A stretch of DNA of 64,000 bases. It comes from Brevibacillus choshinensis. Its GTDB lineage: Bacteria; Bacillota; Bacilli; Brevibacillales; Brevibacillaceae. This document shows positions 1-8,283 of the stretch, piece by piece. The notes beneath the pieces were generated by a model. It was not told the DNA's origin, ran no database searches, and saw only the letters and a program-made list of their open reading frames with translations. Positions within the stretch are counted from its first letter, which is position 1, and each line of letters opens with the position of its first letter. The stretch covers positions 3,199,001-3,263,000 of the forward strand of contig NZ_CP069127.1 in NCBI RefSeq assembly GCF_016811915.1. Direction: 5' to 3'. Both the position numbers and the translations under genes were made by a program.

Positions 1-866
1 GTCCGAATCAGGTCGAGAAACACTCCACGCAGCGCCATTCCTTCCCCTTTCAAGGTGATCGCATTGGTGCGAAGCGTGAGGCTGGCCAATGAGGGGATGC
101 GGACAGGAAACAACAGCTGCTCGATGACTTCTTTATGCGCGCAAAGATCGGGCAAAAATCCGATGCCCATCCCCTTGGCTATGCATTTCTTGGCCGTCTC
201 CTGATTGTCGATATACACATCGATGACAGGAGGACGCTGCAAGGTCTCAAACAAGCTGTGCAGCTTGATCCAATCCAAGGAACCGCACTCAAAAAAGATA
301 AGCGGCTCTCCAGCCAGTTCATCCAGTGTAACGGGCGGTTGTTCGATAAACCGATGTCCCCTATGCACGTAAAGCTGGATCGGGTCTTCATAGAACAAGG
401 CGGATTCTACCAAAGGATGGCCGATATTGCGGACGAAGCCAATATCCACCTCCTTCTGCAGTACTTTTTCGAGAATCGCTTCACTTGAGGCTGTCGTAAG
501 CTTGATGTGCATATCTGGATACTGCTCTTTCAAACGGGGCAGTACCTCCGGCAAAATATACGAGGACACAGAAACCGTGCTGCCGATGGAAATCTTACGC
601 ATACTCGTGTGGTTTCTTCGCAGCTGCTGTTTGCCTTTGCGATAGGACTGCAGGATTTGCTGCGCATAAGGCAGGAATTCCTTCCCCTTCTCTGTCAGCG
701 AAAAGGTTTTGCCTTCACGCAGAAACAGTTTGGTATCCAGATCGCGTTCCAATGACTGGATCCTCGCGCTGATCGAAGGCTGCGATAAAAACAAAGCTTC
801 TGCGGCTTTGTGAAAGCTGTTGTGATGCACGACATAGACGAATGCCTCGAGATTTTCGATGTTCAC
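1..866 (-). CDS. LysR family transcriptional regulator (3' end outside window)
   Basis: The frame is open from a GTG at 866 to the left edge, about 288 codons, so only the last few residues are missing (the family usually has 290-300). A ribosome binding site (GAGGGGGAG) lies four bases upstream of the GTG. Residues about 2-60 form the LysR winged helix-turn-helix, with the typical stretch FLSQPSISARIQSLE. The rest reads as the periplasmic-binding-like effector domain (GSTVSVSSYILPEVLPRLKE). It lies downstream of, and in the same direction as, the MFS/cyclase/FAH genes and may control them or a neighbour to the left. The effector is unknown. The family call is firm. Confidence 0.9.
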   Translation of the reverse strand, partial: MNIENLEAFVYVVHHNSFHKAAEALFLSQPSISARIQSLERDLDTKLFLREGKTFSLTEKGKEFLPYAQQILQSYRKGKQQLRRNHTSMRKISIGSTVSVSSYILPEVLPRLKEQYPDMHIKLTTASSEAILEKVLQKEVDIGFVRNIGHPLVESALFYEDPIQLYVHRGHRFIEQPPVTLDELAGEPLIFFECGSLDWIKLHSLFETLQRPPVIDVYIDNQETAKKCIAKGMGIGFLPDLCAHKEVIEQLLFPVRIPSLASLTLRTNAITLKGEGMALRGVFLDLIR

Positions 867-889
867 GTTACTCCCCCTCTATCTAGCTC

Positions 890-1168
890 CTACTCGAAGA
901 TGGACACTCTCGTTCCGAGCGCATTCAAGCCTGAAAACGTACGTGAGTCGAAATGTTCAACACATAACACTTCTGACACGATTAATGGCTGGTCAGCAAG
1001 AAGCTCCTGGATTTGAGCATCGCTGTAAAACTCGTACGCGTAACGATGGAGAAAGCGTATCCGCCAGATTTTTTGCCCTTGCAATGAGACGAATAATTCG
1101 TGGAGGTGCGGGCAGAGCTCCTTCCTTTTTTCAAAAGCTTGCTGACAGGTCTGACAAAAATATTCCAC
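890..1168 (-). CDS. Small Cys-containing hypothetical protein
   Basis: This encodes 92 residues starting EYFCQTCQQAF, with a CxxC pair and a third Cys about 12 residues on, which could be a small zinc site. I chose the GTG at 1168 because GAGGGGG lies eight bases upstream; a longer start at 1201 would place that site inside the gene. The remainder has no signal peptide or membrane segment. It sits 23 bp upstream of the LysR gene on the same strand and is probably co-transcribed with it. I do not recognise the family, and the function is unknown. Confidence 0.5.
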   Translation of the reverse strand: MEYFCQTCQQAFEKRKELCPHLHELFVSLQGQKIWRIRFLHRYAYEFYSDAQIQELLADQPLIVSEVLCVEHFDSRTFSGLNALGTRVSIFE

Positions 1169-1404
1169 GGTCCCAACCCCCTCAAAAAAGGCTGCAAACA
1201 AAAAAGACTCCGTTACGCTTGCATCGGGTACATGCGTACTGGAGCCTTCAGTTAACTGATCGGCTTGCTATGTGAGACATCCTGTATTAACCATCAGTTT
1301 AAACAGAGAAAACCTACCGGTCAAGTGGTTATATCTAATGCCGCGCATAATGAAGGGTGTCCAATTCCCCTAAACGACATGTGTAAGGGGGCTTTGCTGC
1401 TTCC

Positions 1405-2313
1405 TCACTCGATGATATTTTCCAATATGCCAAGCCCGGTGATTTCCAGCTGCACGATGTCTCCCGGCAACAGCCAGCGATGCACGTCAGGCCCTAATTC
1501 AAGCAGGCATCCCGTTCCCACAGTTCCGGAGCCAATCACATCCCCCGGATACAGCGTAACGCCATCTGAAGCCCGTTCGATCATCTGTCCAAAGGTGTAA
1601 TAGATGTCTTTGAAATTGCCCCGGGAGAGCTCCGTTCCATTCACTCTGGCGACCATCTCCAGATTATGCCGCTCACCGATGCGATACGGGTCCAATTCGT
1701 CCTTAGTCACGAGATACGGTCCTATCGAGGTGGCAAAGTCTTTTCCCTTGGCAGGACCCAGACCGATTTTGGATTCCTTCATTTGGAGATCACGCGCCGA
1801 CCAGTCATTTAAGATTGAATAGCCAAAAATGTATTCTTCTGCATCCACGGCTCGAATATTCTTGCCTTCCTTGCCGATGACGCACGCGATCTCGAGCTCG
1901 TAATCCAACCATTGGCAGCTGGGTGGTTTTGCAATTCTGGTACCAGTGCCTGAGATGACTTGATGATTGGTAAAATAAAACGCGGGGATTTCGTACCAGG
2001 ACTGCACCATCTGTTGTCCCAAGCGCTTGGCCGCATTTAGAATATGGAGTTCAAATGCCATAAAATCCCGCACACTGCGTGGATTCGGCACGGGAGACAG
2101 CAGCTTCACCTCTTTCAGGGAATAGGTCTGGGCGTGCCCCTCCCGTTCGAGTTTTTGCGCTAGTGGCAAATACGTTTCCTGCCGCGCCAAAAAGTCCAGC
2201 ATATTCGCAGGCAGCTCACCCTGACTCGCCTCATTCATATCCACGATGCCCTGCTGGGTCATCCAGCCTGCTCGTACATCTCCTCCGGCGTTTACAAAAG
2301 TGGCAAATCTCAC
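1405..2313 (-). CDS. Fumarylacetoacetate hydrolase (FAH) family protein
   Basis: The 302-residue protein has the FAH fold signature. Residues about 75-300 carry the catalytic domain with the acidic metal-ligand region (WLDYELEIACVIGKEGKNI), the motif ILNDWSARDLQ, and the C-terminal GDVIGSGTVGTG. Family members hydrolyse C-C bonds of acylpyruvates or decarboxylate or hydrate small oxo-acids using Mg2+ or Mn2+. The start is a GTG with GAGGGGGAG upstream. It follows the cyclase gene by 21 bp and shares its operon with the MFS transporter and the TrmB regulator. A role in opening and cleaving a small cyclic or aromatic-derived acid is inferred; the substrate is not. Confidence 0.9.
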   Translation of the reverse strand: MRFATFVNAGGDVRAGWMTQQGIVDMNEASQGELPANMLDFLARQETYLPLAQKLEREGHAQTYSLKEVKLLSPVPNPRSVRDFMAFELHILNAAKRLGQQMVQSWYEIPAFYFTNHQVISGTGTRIAKPPSCQWLDYELEIACVIGKEGKNIRAVDAEEYIFGYSILNDWSARDLQMKESKIGLGPAKGKDFATSIGPYLVTKDELDPYRIGERHNLEMVARVNGTELSRGNFKDIYYTFGQMIERASDGVTLYPGDVIGSGTVGTGCLLELGPDVHRWLLPGDIVQLEITGLGILENIIE

Positions 2314-2334
2314 AGGTACTCCCCCTCTTCTCTT

Positions 2335-3108
2335 CTACTCTTCGATAATCGCGACGGGACGGGCCCAGCCTCCACTCGCTCCCTTAATCTTGATCGGAAA
2401 GACGGCAATAGTAAAACCATACGGCTTTGGTAGTTGATCCAAATTGGCCAATTTTTCGATCTGGCAATATTCTTTTTCTTTTCCGACGTAGTGCGCTGCC
2501 CAGAGCACTCCTTCTCTCGGATTTTGCTTGTAGTCAGCCGCCTGGATCGAGAACGGGATGTCCCATCCCCAACCGTCTGTCCCCATGACCTTGATGCCTT
2601 GATCAATAAGCCAGTGCGTCGCCTCTGCCGACACTCCAGCGTGTGATTGGTAGTAGTTGTCCTCATAGAAGCGTTTGTCCGCATCTGAGCGGATCAGGAC
2701 GATATCGAATGGCTTCAACGTGTACTGGATCTCCTCCAGCTTTTGCTTCACATCGCTCACGTTAATTTCATAGCCAGATGGCTTGTCGCTAAAGTCCAGC
2801 AGAACCCCATCACCGTAAAACCACTCCAACGGCAGTTGATCAATCGTTTTGGCCGGCTTGCCTTCCGAAGTGGGGGCATAATGCCAGGGAGCGTCCACGT
2901 GCGTCCCAGTATGGGTAGTCAAGGTGATGGTCTCATTTGCCCAAGCCTTGCTCTCCGGGAAATCAGAGGGGGATAGTCCAAACAGCTTTGCTGCGTGGAT
3001 GGCTCCGCTCTCATGATCGCCATATTGGATGTCCGGCGGTGACGGCTCCTTCGCCACCGGATCCATCATTACACTGAGATCGATGATTCGACGCGTTTTT
3101 CGTGTCAA
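2335..3108 (-). CDS. Cyclase family protein (kynurenine formamidase-like)
   Basis: The 257-residue protein belongs to the cyclase/kynurenine formamidase family, metal-dependent hydrolases of amides, esters or lactones. The diagnostic metal-binding motif HTGTHVDAPWH lies near residue 65, and a second conserved stretch (KVMGTDGWGWD) follows in the middle of the protein. The start is a TTG with AGGAGGAGAAG upstream. It is 22 bp downstream of the MFS gene and 21 bp upstream of the FAH gene, so the three are one transcript. With FAH it suggests two successive hydrolytic steps on one imported compound. The rest of a tryptophan/kynurenine pathway is absent, so that substrate is not implied. Confidence 0.9.
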   Translation of the reverse strand: MTRKTRRIIDLSVMMDPVAKEPSPPDIQYGDHESGAIHAAKLFGLSPSDFPESKAWANETITLTTHTGTHVDAPWHYAPTSEGKPAKTIDQLPLEWFYGDGVLLDFSDKPSGYEINVSDVKQKLEEIQYTLKPFDIVLIRSDADKRFYEDNYYQSHAGVSAEATHWLIDQGIKVMGTDGWGWDIPFSIQAADYKQNPREGVLWAAHYVGKEKEYCQIEKLANLDQLPKPYGFTIAVFPIKIKGASGGWARPVAIIEE

Positions 3109-3130
3109 GTTCTTCTCCTCCTCTTTGTAT

Positions 3131-4396
3131 CTATGCAGTCGCTTCCCTCTCCTGGGAGGCCGCTTGCGCCGGTGTGCTTGTCTCAGGCAAGAACACTGTG
3201 AGCACCGCCCCTATGATCAGAGTGATCGCACATAGCGCAAAACCGGTCCCCAGGCTGTACTGGGTCGCAATATGCCCGAGCAAAAACGGAGCGAAGGCAG
3301 ACAGCCCGCGTCCGACATTGAAGCAAAAGCCAGCGCCCATGCTGCGTAAATGCGTGGGGTACAGCTCGGCGAAATACGCGCCGAAAACTCCCGCCTGTGA
3401 GAAAAACAAGAATAGCAAGGGTCCCATCCAAAACAAGACCGTGACGTTCTGTGTGAAGACATAGAGCGGAATCATGACCGCGGCGCCGAAGAAAGAGAGT
3501 AAGCAGATTTTTTTCCGGCCGATCTTGTCTGCGACATAGCCAAACAGCTGATACCCGATAAACATCCCGATGTTGATCACGATCAGGAACACGCCCATCT
3601 TGTCTACGGACAATCCCCGCTCCTTGGTTAAATATGTAGGAAGCCATGTATTAATTCCCCAATAAGCGGTCAGCGTGCAGCAGGAGACGAAAGTCGCGAG
3701 GATCGTGCGCTTTGCAAGTCCGCCACTGAACAGTTCTTTGACCGAGACTCTGGCAGGACGATTCAGCTCGCGTTCACGCTTGCTCTTGTTCTCCAGCCAG
3801 ACTTTCGACTCTGGGACGAAGAAGTAGATATAAATCATGGCGAGAATACTTGCCAGCCCGAAAGCAAATAGCGCTCTCCACCCGTACTGAGGCAGGATGA
3901 ATGCAGCCAGCAACGCCGCAAGTCCGTATCCCACCGGCCATGCACTGAGTACAAATGAAGTAGCCCGCGCCCGGTGCTTGGCTGACCATGTCTCGGAGAC
4001 ATAGGCCGATGCGATCCCCCATACGCCTCCGAGGCCTAGGCCCGCGAGGAAACGCAGGATCATAAACTGCTCCCATGTCTGTGATACCGCGATCGCCACC
4101 GTAAAGAGCCCGAAGACACCCAAGCTCACCAGTAAGGCTAGCCTCCTGCCGTAGTTATCCGAGAACCATCCGAGCACGATACTGCTGAGGCCGACTCCAA
4201 TCAATGTAGAAGTACCCAAGAGGCCGGCATCGCCAAGCGACATATTCCACTCTTTGATAATGACGGGAAGCGCCAAAGCAAGAAACATGAAGTCCATCGC
4301 ATCCAGTGTGTAGCTAAAAAACGAACCAAACAGTGTGTGCCATTTGACAGATTTTGTGCCTGACTCGGTGTCGTCATTGGAAACGTGGTCGGACAT
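3131..4396 (-). CDS. MFS transporter, probable organic acid:H+ symporter
   Basis: The 421-residue membrane protein has about twelve transmembrane segments. The conserved MFS loop motif between segments 2 and 3 reads GWFSDNYGRR, and its repeat after segment 8 reads GYVADKIGRKK. The overall pattern (SYTLDAMDFMFLALALP near the N terminus) is like that of aromatic acid and metabolite:H+ symporters. The ATG at 4396 is preceded by GGGAGGG. It lies between the TrmB regulator and the cyclase/FAH genes, which suggests it imports the compound they degrade. Confidence 0.9.
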   Translation of the reverse strand: MSDHVSNDDTESGTKSVKWHTLFGSFFSYTLDAMDFMFLALALPVIIKEWNMSLGDAGLLGTSTLIGVGLSSIVLGWFSDNYGRRLALLVSLGVFGLFTVAIAVSQTWEQFMILRFLAGLGLGGVWGIASAYVSETWSAKHRARATSFVLSAWPVGYGLAALLAAFILPQYGWRALFAFGLASILAMIYIYFFVPESKVWLENKSKRERELNRPARVSVKELFSGGLAKRTILATFVSCCTLTAYWGINTWLPTYLTKERGLSVDKMGVFLIVINIGMFIGYQLFGYVADKIGRKKICLLSFFGAAVMIPLYVFTQNVTVLFWMGPLLFLFFSQAGVFGAYFAELYPTHLRSMGAGFCFNVGRGLSAFAPFLLGHIATQYSLGTGFALCAITLIIGAVLTVFLPETSTPAQAASQEREATA

Positions 4397-4469
4397 GCCA
4401 TTCCCTCCCTGTAATCGCTTTCATTCCTTTCCTCCGATTCACCTCCAGCGATGAATCGGCGCCTTGCTG

Positions 4470-5273
4470 TTAGAAGTCGTCGATGAGGCCCTCCAGTCCT
4501 GAGCCGTAGCGTTGCATCATCACCTCCCCGAAATCCTGCACGATCCGATTGACGTAAATGTCGTGGCGTATGTAGTTAAGAGTTGTCTTGATCGTCACAG
4601 GATGGCTGGAGACAACGGCGTGCGGGCGCTCCTGTGACGATTGGAAGATGATCGTTTTTTCTTTGTCGAGCACCATATTGAGCTCGCCGGTGTGCCTTGC
4701 GCGGATCAGGTCGGCATGGTGATGTTGAAAATGGCGCCAAGGTACCTTCCTCCCCTGGTCAAACGTTAAAGTGACGATCGAGACACCGCGTCGGTGAGCA
4801 TCCATAAGTGCTTCATGGAGAAAGTCCAGTTCCGGGCTCCACAGGCTCATGATGATGTCTGCCCTCGCCTCTGTCACAGCCGACCGCACCGCCTCCATGG
4901 CAGCCGCGTACCCATTTATCACGAAAAGCTCGGTCCAGTTCGTATCACTCATCGCTGAAATTTCCGTGAGTGCCTTCTGCAAAAAGTCCACGTTTCCCAA
5001 AAACGCTTGTTTGGAACGGGAGAGCAGATCATCATAGGGCAGCGGGCTGTAACGCATCTGATTTCCTTTGTCGCCGCCTGGCACAGTGAATACGACTTCC
5101 CGCTCCTGCATCTTGCGCAGCGTCTCATACACCTTTGGCGTCGGCACACCGGATTGAACGGCGATGGTGTTGCCGTTGGAAGGATGGGATCGCAACAGTG
5201 AGAGATAGATCCTTGCCTCGTATTCGGTAAACCCGAGTTCTTTCAAGCCGTTTATTGATTCTTGAATTTTCAA
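4470..5273 (-). CDS. TrmB family transcriptional regulator
   Basis: The N-terminal 70 residues form a TrmB-type winged helix (LKELGFTEYEARIYLSLL, then SGVPTPKVYETLRKM). They are followed by a PLD-like sensor half, as in other bacterial TrmB proteins. A longer frame begins at the GTG at 5282, but that codon overlaps the best ribosome binding site (GAGGTG). The TTG at 5273 is six bases past it and is preferred, giving about 267 residues. The gene heads the MFS-cyclase-FAH group, with a 73 bp gap to the transporter. An inverted repeat just upstream of its start fits autoregulation. The effector is probably the transported compound (inference). Confidence 0.88.
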   Translation of the reverse strand: MKIQESINGLKELGFTEYEARIYLSLLRSHPSNGNTIAVQSGVPTPKVYETLRKMQEREVVFTVPGGDKGNQMRYSPLPYDDLLSRSKQAFLGNVDFLQKALTEISAMSDTNWTELFVINGYAAAMEAVRSAVTEARADIIMSLWSPELDFLHEALMDAHRRGVSIVTLTFDQGRKVPWRHFQHHHADLIRARHTGELNMVLDKEKTIIFQSSQERPHAVVSSHPVTIKTTLNYIRHDIYVNRIVQDFGEVMMQRYGSGLEGLIDDF

Positions 5274-5295
5274 AATATTCACCTCGAAAATAATG

Positions 5296-5311
5296 TACTA
5301 CCTTTGTAGTA
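5296..5311. promoter_or_regulatory. Palindromic operator upstream of the TrmB gene
   Basis: TACTAC and GTAGTA form a perfect inverted repeat around a 4 bp centre (CTTT), 23 bp upstream of the preferred TrmB start. Six-base arms this close to the promoter of a regulator gene suggest a binding site for the regulator itself. No second copy was noticed in front of the MFS gene. Confidence 0.5.
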
Positions 5312-6180
5312 TGATTGTCAATCATTCATTCAAAAAAGGATCTCCCTTCCACACGCTTGGGTGATGGATAGAAGCAATGCTTGTTTGGGTTTCGTCCAGT
5401 ACAATGCTGACCAATGAGAAGCTGTATGACTCCAATGCATCATGTACAACCACATCCAATCAACTGTACGGTTATGTCTTCCGGTTTTGCCGCATCGACA
5501 ATGTTAGATGGTCTCATTGAATGACTCTGATTTTACGGGTTTACAATAATGAACGCACTTTTTGTAATCCGCTCCATTCATTCATAAAACATCTCCATAG
5601 AAGCCCTCCTGACTCTGAACGGATTACGCTTTGAGGGAACTTTTTATTGTACATGCACGATATACATGTAGCACTCGAAACCACCTATTAATTTGAACAG
5701 ATTTAAACATGAAATAAACCCATAATTCAAATAAGAATTACGGGTCACCAACGAAATCAAATGGCCTAACTATTTGTGTATGGCTTAACCAGCCGTAGGT
5801 TCCTAGGAAACACATCTATCTGCAAATTTCGTATCTCCCTACAACGCCCCTTCCGTCAACACCAGTCCGCACCTCGATTCGGAAGAAGGTCATCATCTAT
5901 TGATTCTTTGGTGTTTCCATTTCCTGAAATGAAAGTGCCGGGTAATGGTGAACGTGCCTTCTCCGCTCTTATCCCCCTCCACAATTTTGTCAATCGTGCT
6001 TTTTCTTCTGTTCAAAACGATATCTCTTCATCTATATCGACCAAGCGACCGCGCAGCTAAAAGAGGACGTGCTCCCTACAATTGCTCTATTTTGATTAGT
6101 CACTGAATATTTTATGCTTAACAACTTATTCAAAATATGATTTCGTTTCGCTTAAGAAATTCCTTGCAGGAGGTGTTGCC
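5312..6180. other. 870 bp gap without a recognised gene
   Basis: No frame here shows a recognisable domain. The only structure seen is an inverted repeat at 5718-5745 (ACCCATAATTC / GAATTACGGGT, one mismatch). Read on the minus strand it is followed by a T-rich stretch and could terminate a transcript coming from the right. A 94-codon plus-strand frame at 5776-6060 has no ribosome binding site and an unconvincing composition. The stretch may be the residue of older genes. Confidence 0.4.
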
Positions 6181-7506
6181 GTGCCAAGGACGGAGGGATT
6201 GACCGGACGTGTGATTGTGGAGGGCGAAATTGGCTATGAACAAGCAAGGCGAGATTTCAACACCCGCTTTTCCAAATTTCCAAAAGTAATTGTCTACTGC
6301 ATGGATGAACAAGATGTTGCCAACGCTGTTATATGGGCACGTAAACATAGGATGCCTTTTCGAGTGCGTGGCGGCGGGCACAGCTATGAAGCGTTTTCTC
6401 TTGTTGACGGAGGGCTTGTCATCGATGTCAGCAAATTACTTCATCTAAAAATTGACAAAGTTGGCGGCACTGCGCATGTCGGTTCGGGGTTTCAGATACT
6501 GCCTCTATATGAAGCCTTGTGGAAACAAGGACTGACTATTCCAAGTGGGACCTGCGCGACAACCGGTATGTCCGGGCTGACTCTTGGCGGAGGGTATGGT
6601 TACTTGTCTCGACTTTTTGGTATGACCTGTGACAATTTACTAGCAGTCGAGATGGTAAACCCGTGGGGAAGGATTATTCAAGCCAGCGAAGAGGAGCACA
6701 GCGACTTGCTTTGGGCATGCCGCGGTGCCGGAGACGGGAGTTTCGGCGTCATCACTTCCTTTACATTCCGTGCGCACCCGATCGGTGATGTCGCACACTA
6801 CACCATGACGTGGGACTTTACTGAACTTCAAAAAGTGGTGCGTTTTTGGCAAAAATGGGCTCCGTATATTGATGTCCGCTTAACCTCCTCGCTCCTGCTT
6901 CCTGCACAACACCACGGCGATATCCAATCCCGTGGTGTCTTCGTGGGCTTGGAAAGAGAACTTCGCCAGCTTTTACGGCCTTTGCAGGAGGCGGTGCCGC
7001 CCAAGACGATCTCGATCCGATCCGCCTCCTGGATCACGGCAGCACGCATGTTGTCCGGAGCCGTAACCCGCCATTCTAAGTTTAAAAATACATCTGCATA
7101 CGTGTACGAGCCATTCTCAAACGAAGCGCTTTCCATACTGACCCATTTTTTGTCCATTGCCCCTGGCACGAGTAATTCCGTCATATTCGACGCCTTTGGC
7201 GGTGCGATTGGCATGGTACCCCCTGACGCGACTGCTTTTGTGCACCGCAATGCCCTATTTATGGTACAATACCTATCTTATTGGGAGAATGATAGGGACG
7301 AGGCAATGAATATTCGATGGGTTGAACAATTTCGTACAGCCATGCTTCCCTTTACCCGAGGTGCATACCGCAACTATGCCGATCTGCTGATTTCTGATTG
7401 GCCGACAGCGTATTTCGGTGAGAATATAGCCAAATTGAAAAAAGTCAAACAAGCCTACGATCCAGAGAATGTCTTCTGCTTCGAACAAAGCATTCCACTA
7501 GCATAA
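6181..7506 (+). CDS. FAD-binding oxidoreductase, berberine bridge enzyme-like
   Basis: The 441-residue protein has the PCMH-type FAD-binding domain (residues about 35-210) and a C-terminal BBE domain. Residues expected to hold FAD are visible: RGGGHSYE places His67 for the 8-alpha histidyl link, and SGTCATTGMSGLTLGGG places Cys125 for the 6-S-cysteinyl link, so the flavin may be doubly attached. The BBE signature is NYADLLISDW followed by YDPENVF. The start is a GTG with GGAGGTG five bases upstream. Family members oxidise sugars, alcohols or alkaloid-like compounds with O2. The gene stands alone between a gap and a decayed gene, so its substrate cannot be inferred. Confidence 0.9.
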   Translation: MPRTEGLTGRVIVEGEIGYEQARRDFNTRFSKFPKVIVYCMDEQDVANAVIWARKHRMPFRVRGGGHSYEAFSLVDGGLVIDVSKLLHLKIDKVGGTAHVGSGFQILPLYEALWKQGLTIPSGTCATTGMSGLTLGGGYGYLSRLFGMTCDNLLAVEMVNPWGRIIQASEEEHSDLLWACRGAGDGSFGVITSFTFRAHPIGDVAHYTMTWDFTELQKVVRFWQKWAPYIDVRLTSSLLLPAQHHGDIQSRGVFVGLERELRQLLRPLQEAVPPKTISIRSASWITAARMLSGAVTRHSKFKNTSAYVYEPFSNEALSILTHFLSIAPGTSNSVIFDAFGGAIGMVPPDATAFVHRNALFMVQYLSYWENDRDEAMNIRWVEQFRTAMLPFTRGAYRNYADLLISDWPTAYFGENIAKLKKVKQAYDPENVFCFEQSIPLA

Positions 7507-7586
7507 CGAAAATGGTGGAAATGATTGCTTTCTGATTCAATATCCAGGAGATTTTAACATGCCTGAACAATGCCTGACAGTAGTAA

Positions 7587-7611
7587 GGGGAAAGGCCAGA
7601 TACCTTTCCCC
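7587..7611. terminator. Inverted repeat after the FAD oxidoreductase
   Basis: GGGGAAAGG and CCTTTCCCC flank a 7-nt loop. The repeat lies 80 bp after the oxidoreductase stop and just beyond the stop of the cupredoxin remnant on the other strand, so it could serve either. There is no long T run. Confidence 0.4.
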
Positions 7612-7618
7612 TCCATTC

Positions 7619-7845
7619 TCACAACACGACGACGCTCCCTACCATTCCGTTTCTTTATGACCAGGAATCGTACAATAAAATTCGTATGTTCCTTCTTCCG
7701 TTGCTTTCCATACGCTTGTAGTCGACCCTCTGACCAAAGTCAGAGGGCTACTCGCTGTTTCGTTTTGTAAGAAGCGATCTGCTACCACAACGTCTCATGG
7801 GAAATGATGGATTCCGTACACACCCTTTACCTCATGATCCTTAGA
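7619..7845 (-). pseudogene. Decayed cupredoxin-domain protein
   Basis: The minus strand carries the C-terminal half of a plastocyanin-like copper domain: KATEEGTYEFYCTIPGHKE, holding the Cys and His copper ligands. Immediately after GHKE the frame slips by one base near 7648-7650. The other frame supplies the missing end, GMVGSVVVL plus stop at 7619-7621, including the expected Met ligand. An in-frame TGA at 7795-7797 breaks the upstream part (KDHEVKGVYGIHHFP before it). No start codon or signal peptide was found. It is therefore a pseudogene of a secreted copper protein, with at least two lesions. Confidence 0.6.
7726..7747. repeat. Perfect hairpin inside the cupredoxin remnant
   Basis: CCCTCTGAC and GTCAGAGGG flank a 4-nt loop (CAAA). 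The hairpin lies within the remnant reading frame, so it may be an insertion scar or a chance structure. It has no T run. Confidence 0.4.
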
Positions 7846-7865
7846 ATGAATAGCGAGTAGTTTCG

Positions 7866-8126
7866 TTATTTTGGGGAACGAGCGTTAGTTTGTCGAATCA
7901 TTTGAATAGCGAGTTGCACAGAAGATCGCGAATTGCTTCCCGGCTTATATAACCATTCATTATCGAAGTGAATCTCGGAGACACAATCACCTTTGCGAAT
8001 TTCTTCCCCATCTTTGAAACGAATGCTCTTTCCTCGATACGTACATACCCTCATGTGAAGGATTGGATCACTCTCACCAACTGGTTTGATCTGAAACAAC
8101 GTTCGAAATACCCTTTCCCACCTCAA
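7866..8126 (-). CDS. YkoP-like domain protein, probably C-terminally shortened
   Basis: This 86-residue product matches the N-terminal domain of Bacillus YkoP as I recall it: LHMRVCTYRGKSIRFKDG, then GDCVSEIHFDNEWL. YkoP itself is roughly twice as long, so this copy may have lost its second half. The sequence after the stop at 7866 turns into unrelated, decayed DNA, which supports truncation. The TTG at 8126 is chosen because AGGAG lies about seven bases upstream; a GTG at 8151-8153 has no such site. The function of the family is unknown. Confidence 0.5.
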   Translation of the reverse strand: MRWERVFRTLFQIKPVGESDPILHMRVCTYRGKSIRFKDGEEIRKGDCVSEIHFDNEWLYKPGSNSRSSVQLAIQMIRQTNARSPK

Positions 8127-8283
8127 TCTTTTTCTCCTATTTATAATCGTCACTCATTGACCTTGTTGGTGTGATAGCTTTTTAATCTTCTTTTAATTCT
8201 CCTGTATTACAGTTAATTTGCTCTCACAACACAGTGAATGAAAATAAGCAGTGAAAAAGCACTGCCTGGAAAGGAACATCTGT

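Noticed and set aside
3183..3647. Minus-strand frame of 154 codons inside the MFS gene
   Set aside because: It is a shifted reading of the MFS transporter with Arg/Cys-rich, non-protein-like composition.
5776..6060. 94-codon plus-strand frame in the gap before the FAD enzyme
   Set aside because: No ribosome binding site, no recognised domain and Ser/Arg/Pro-rich composition; nothing supports a real gene.
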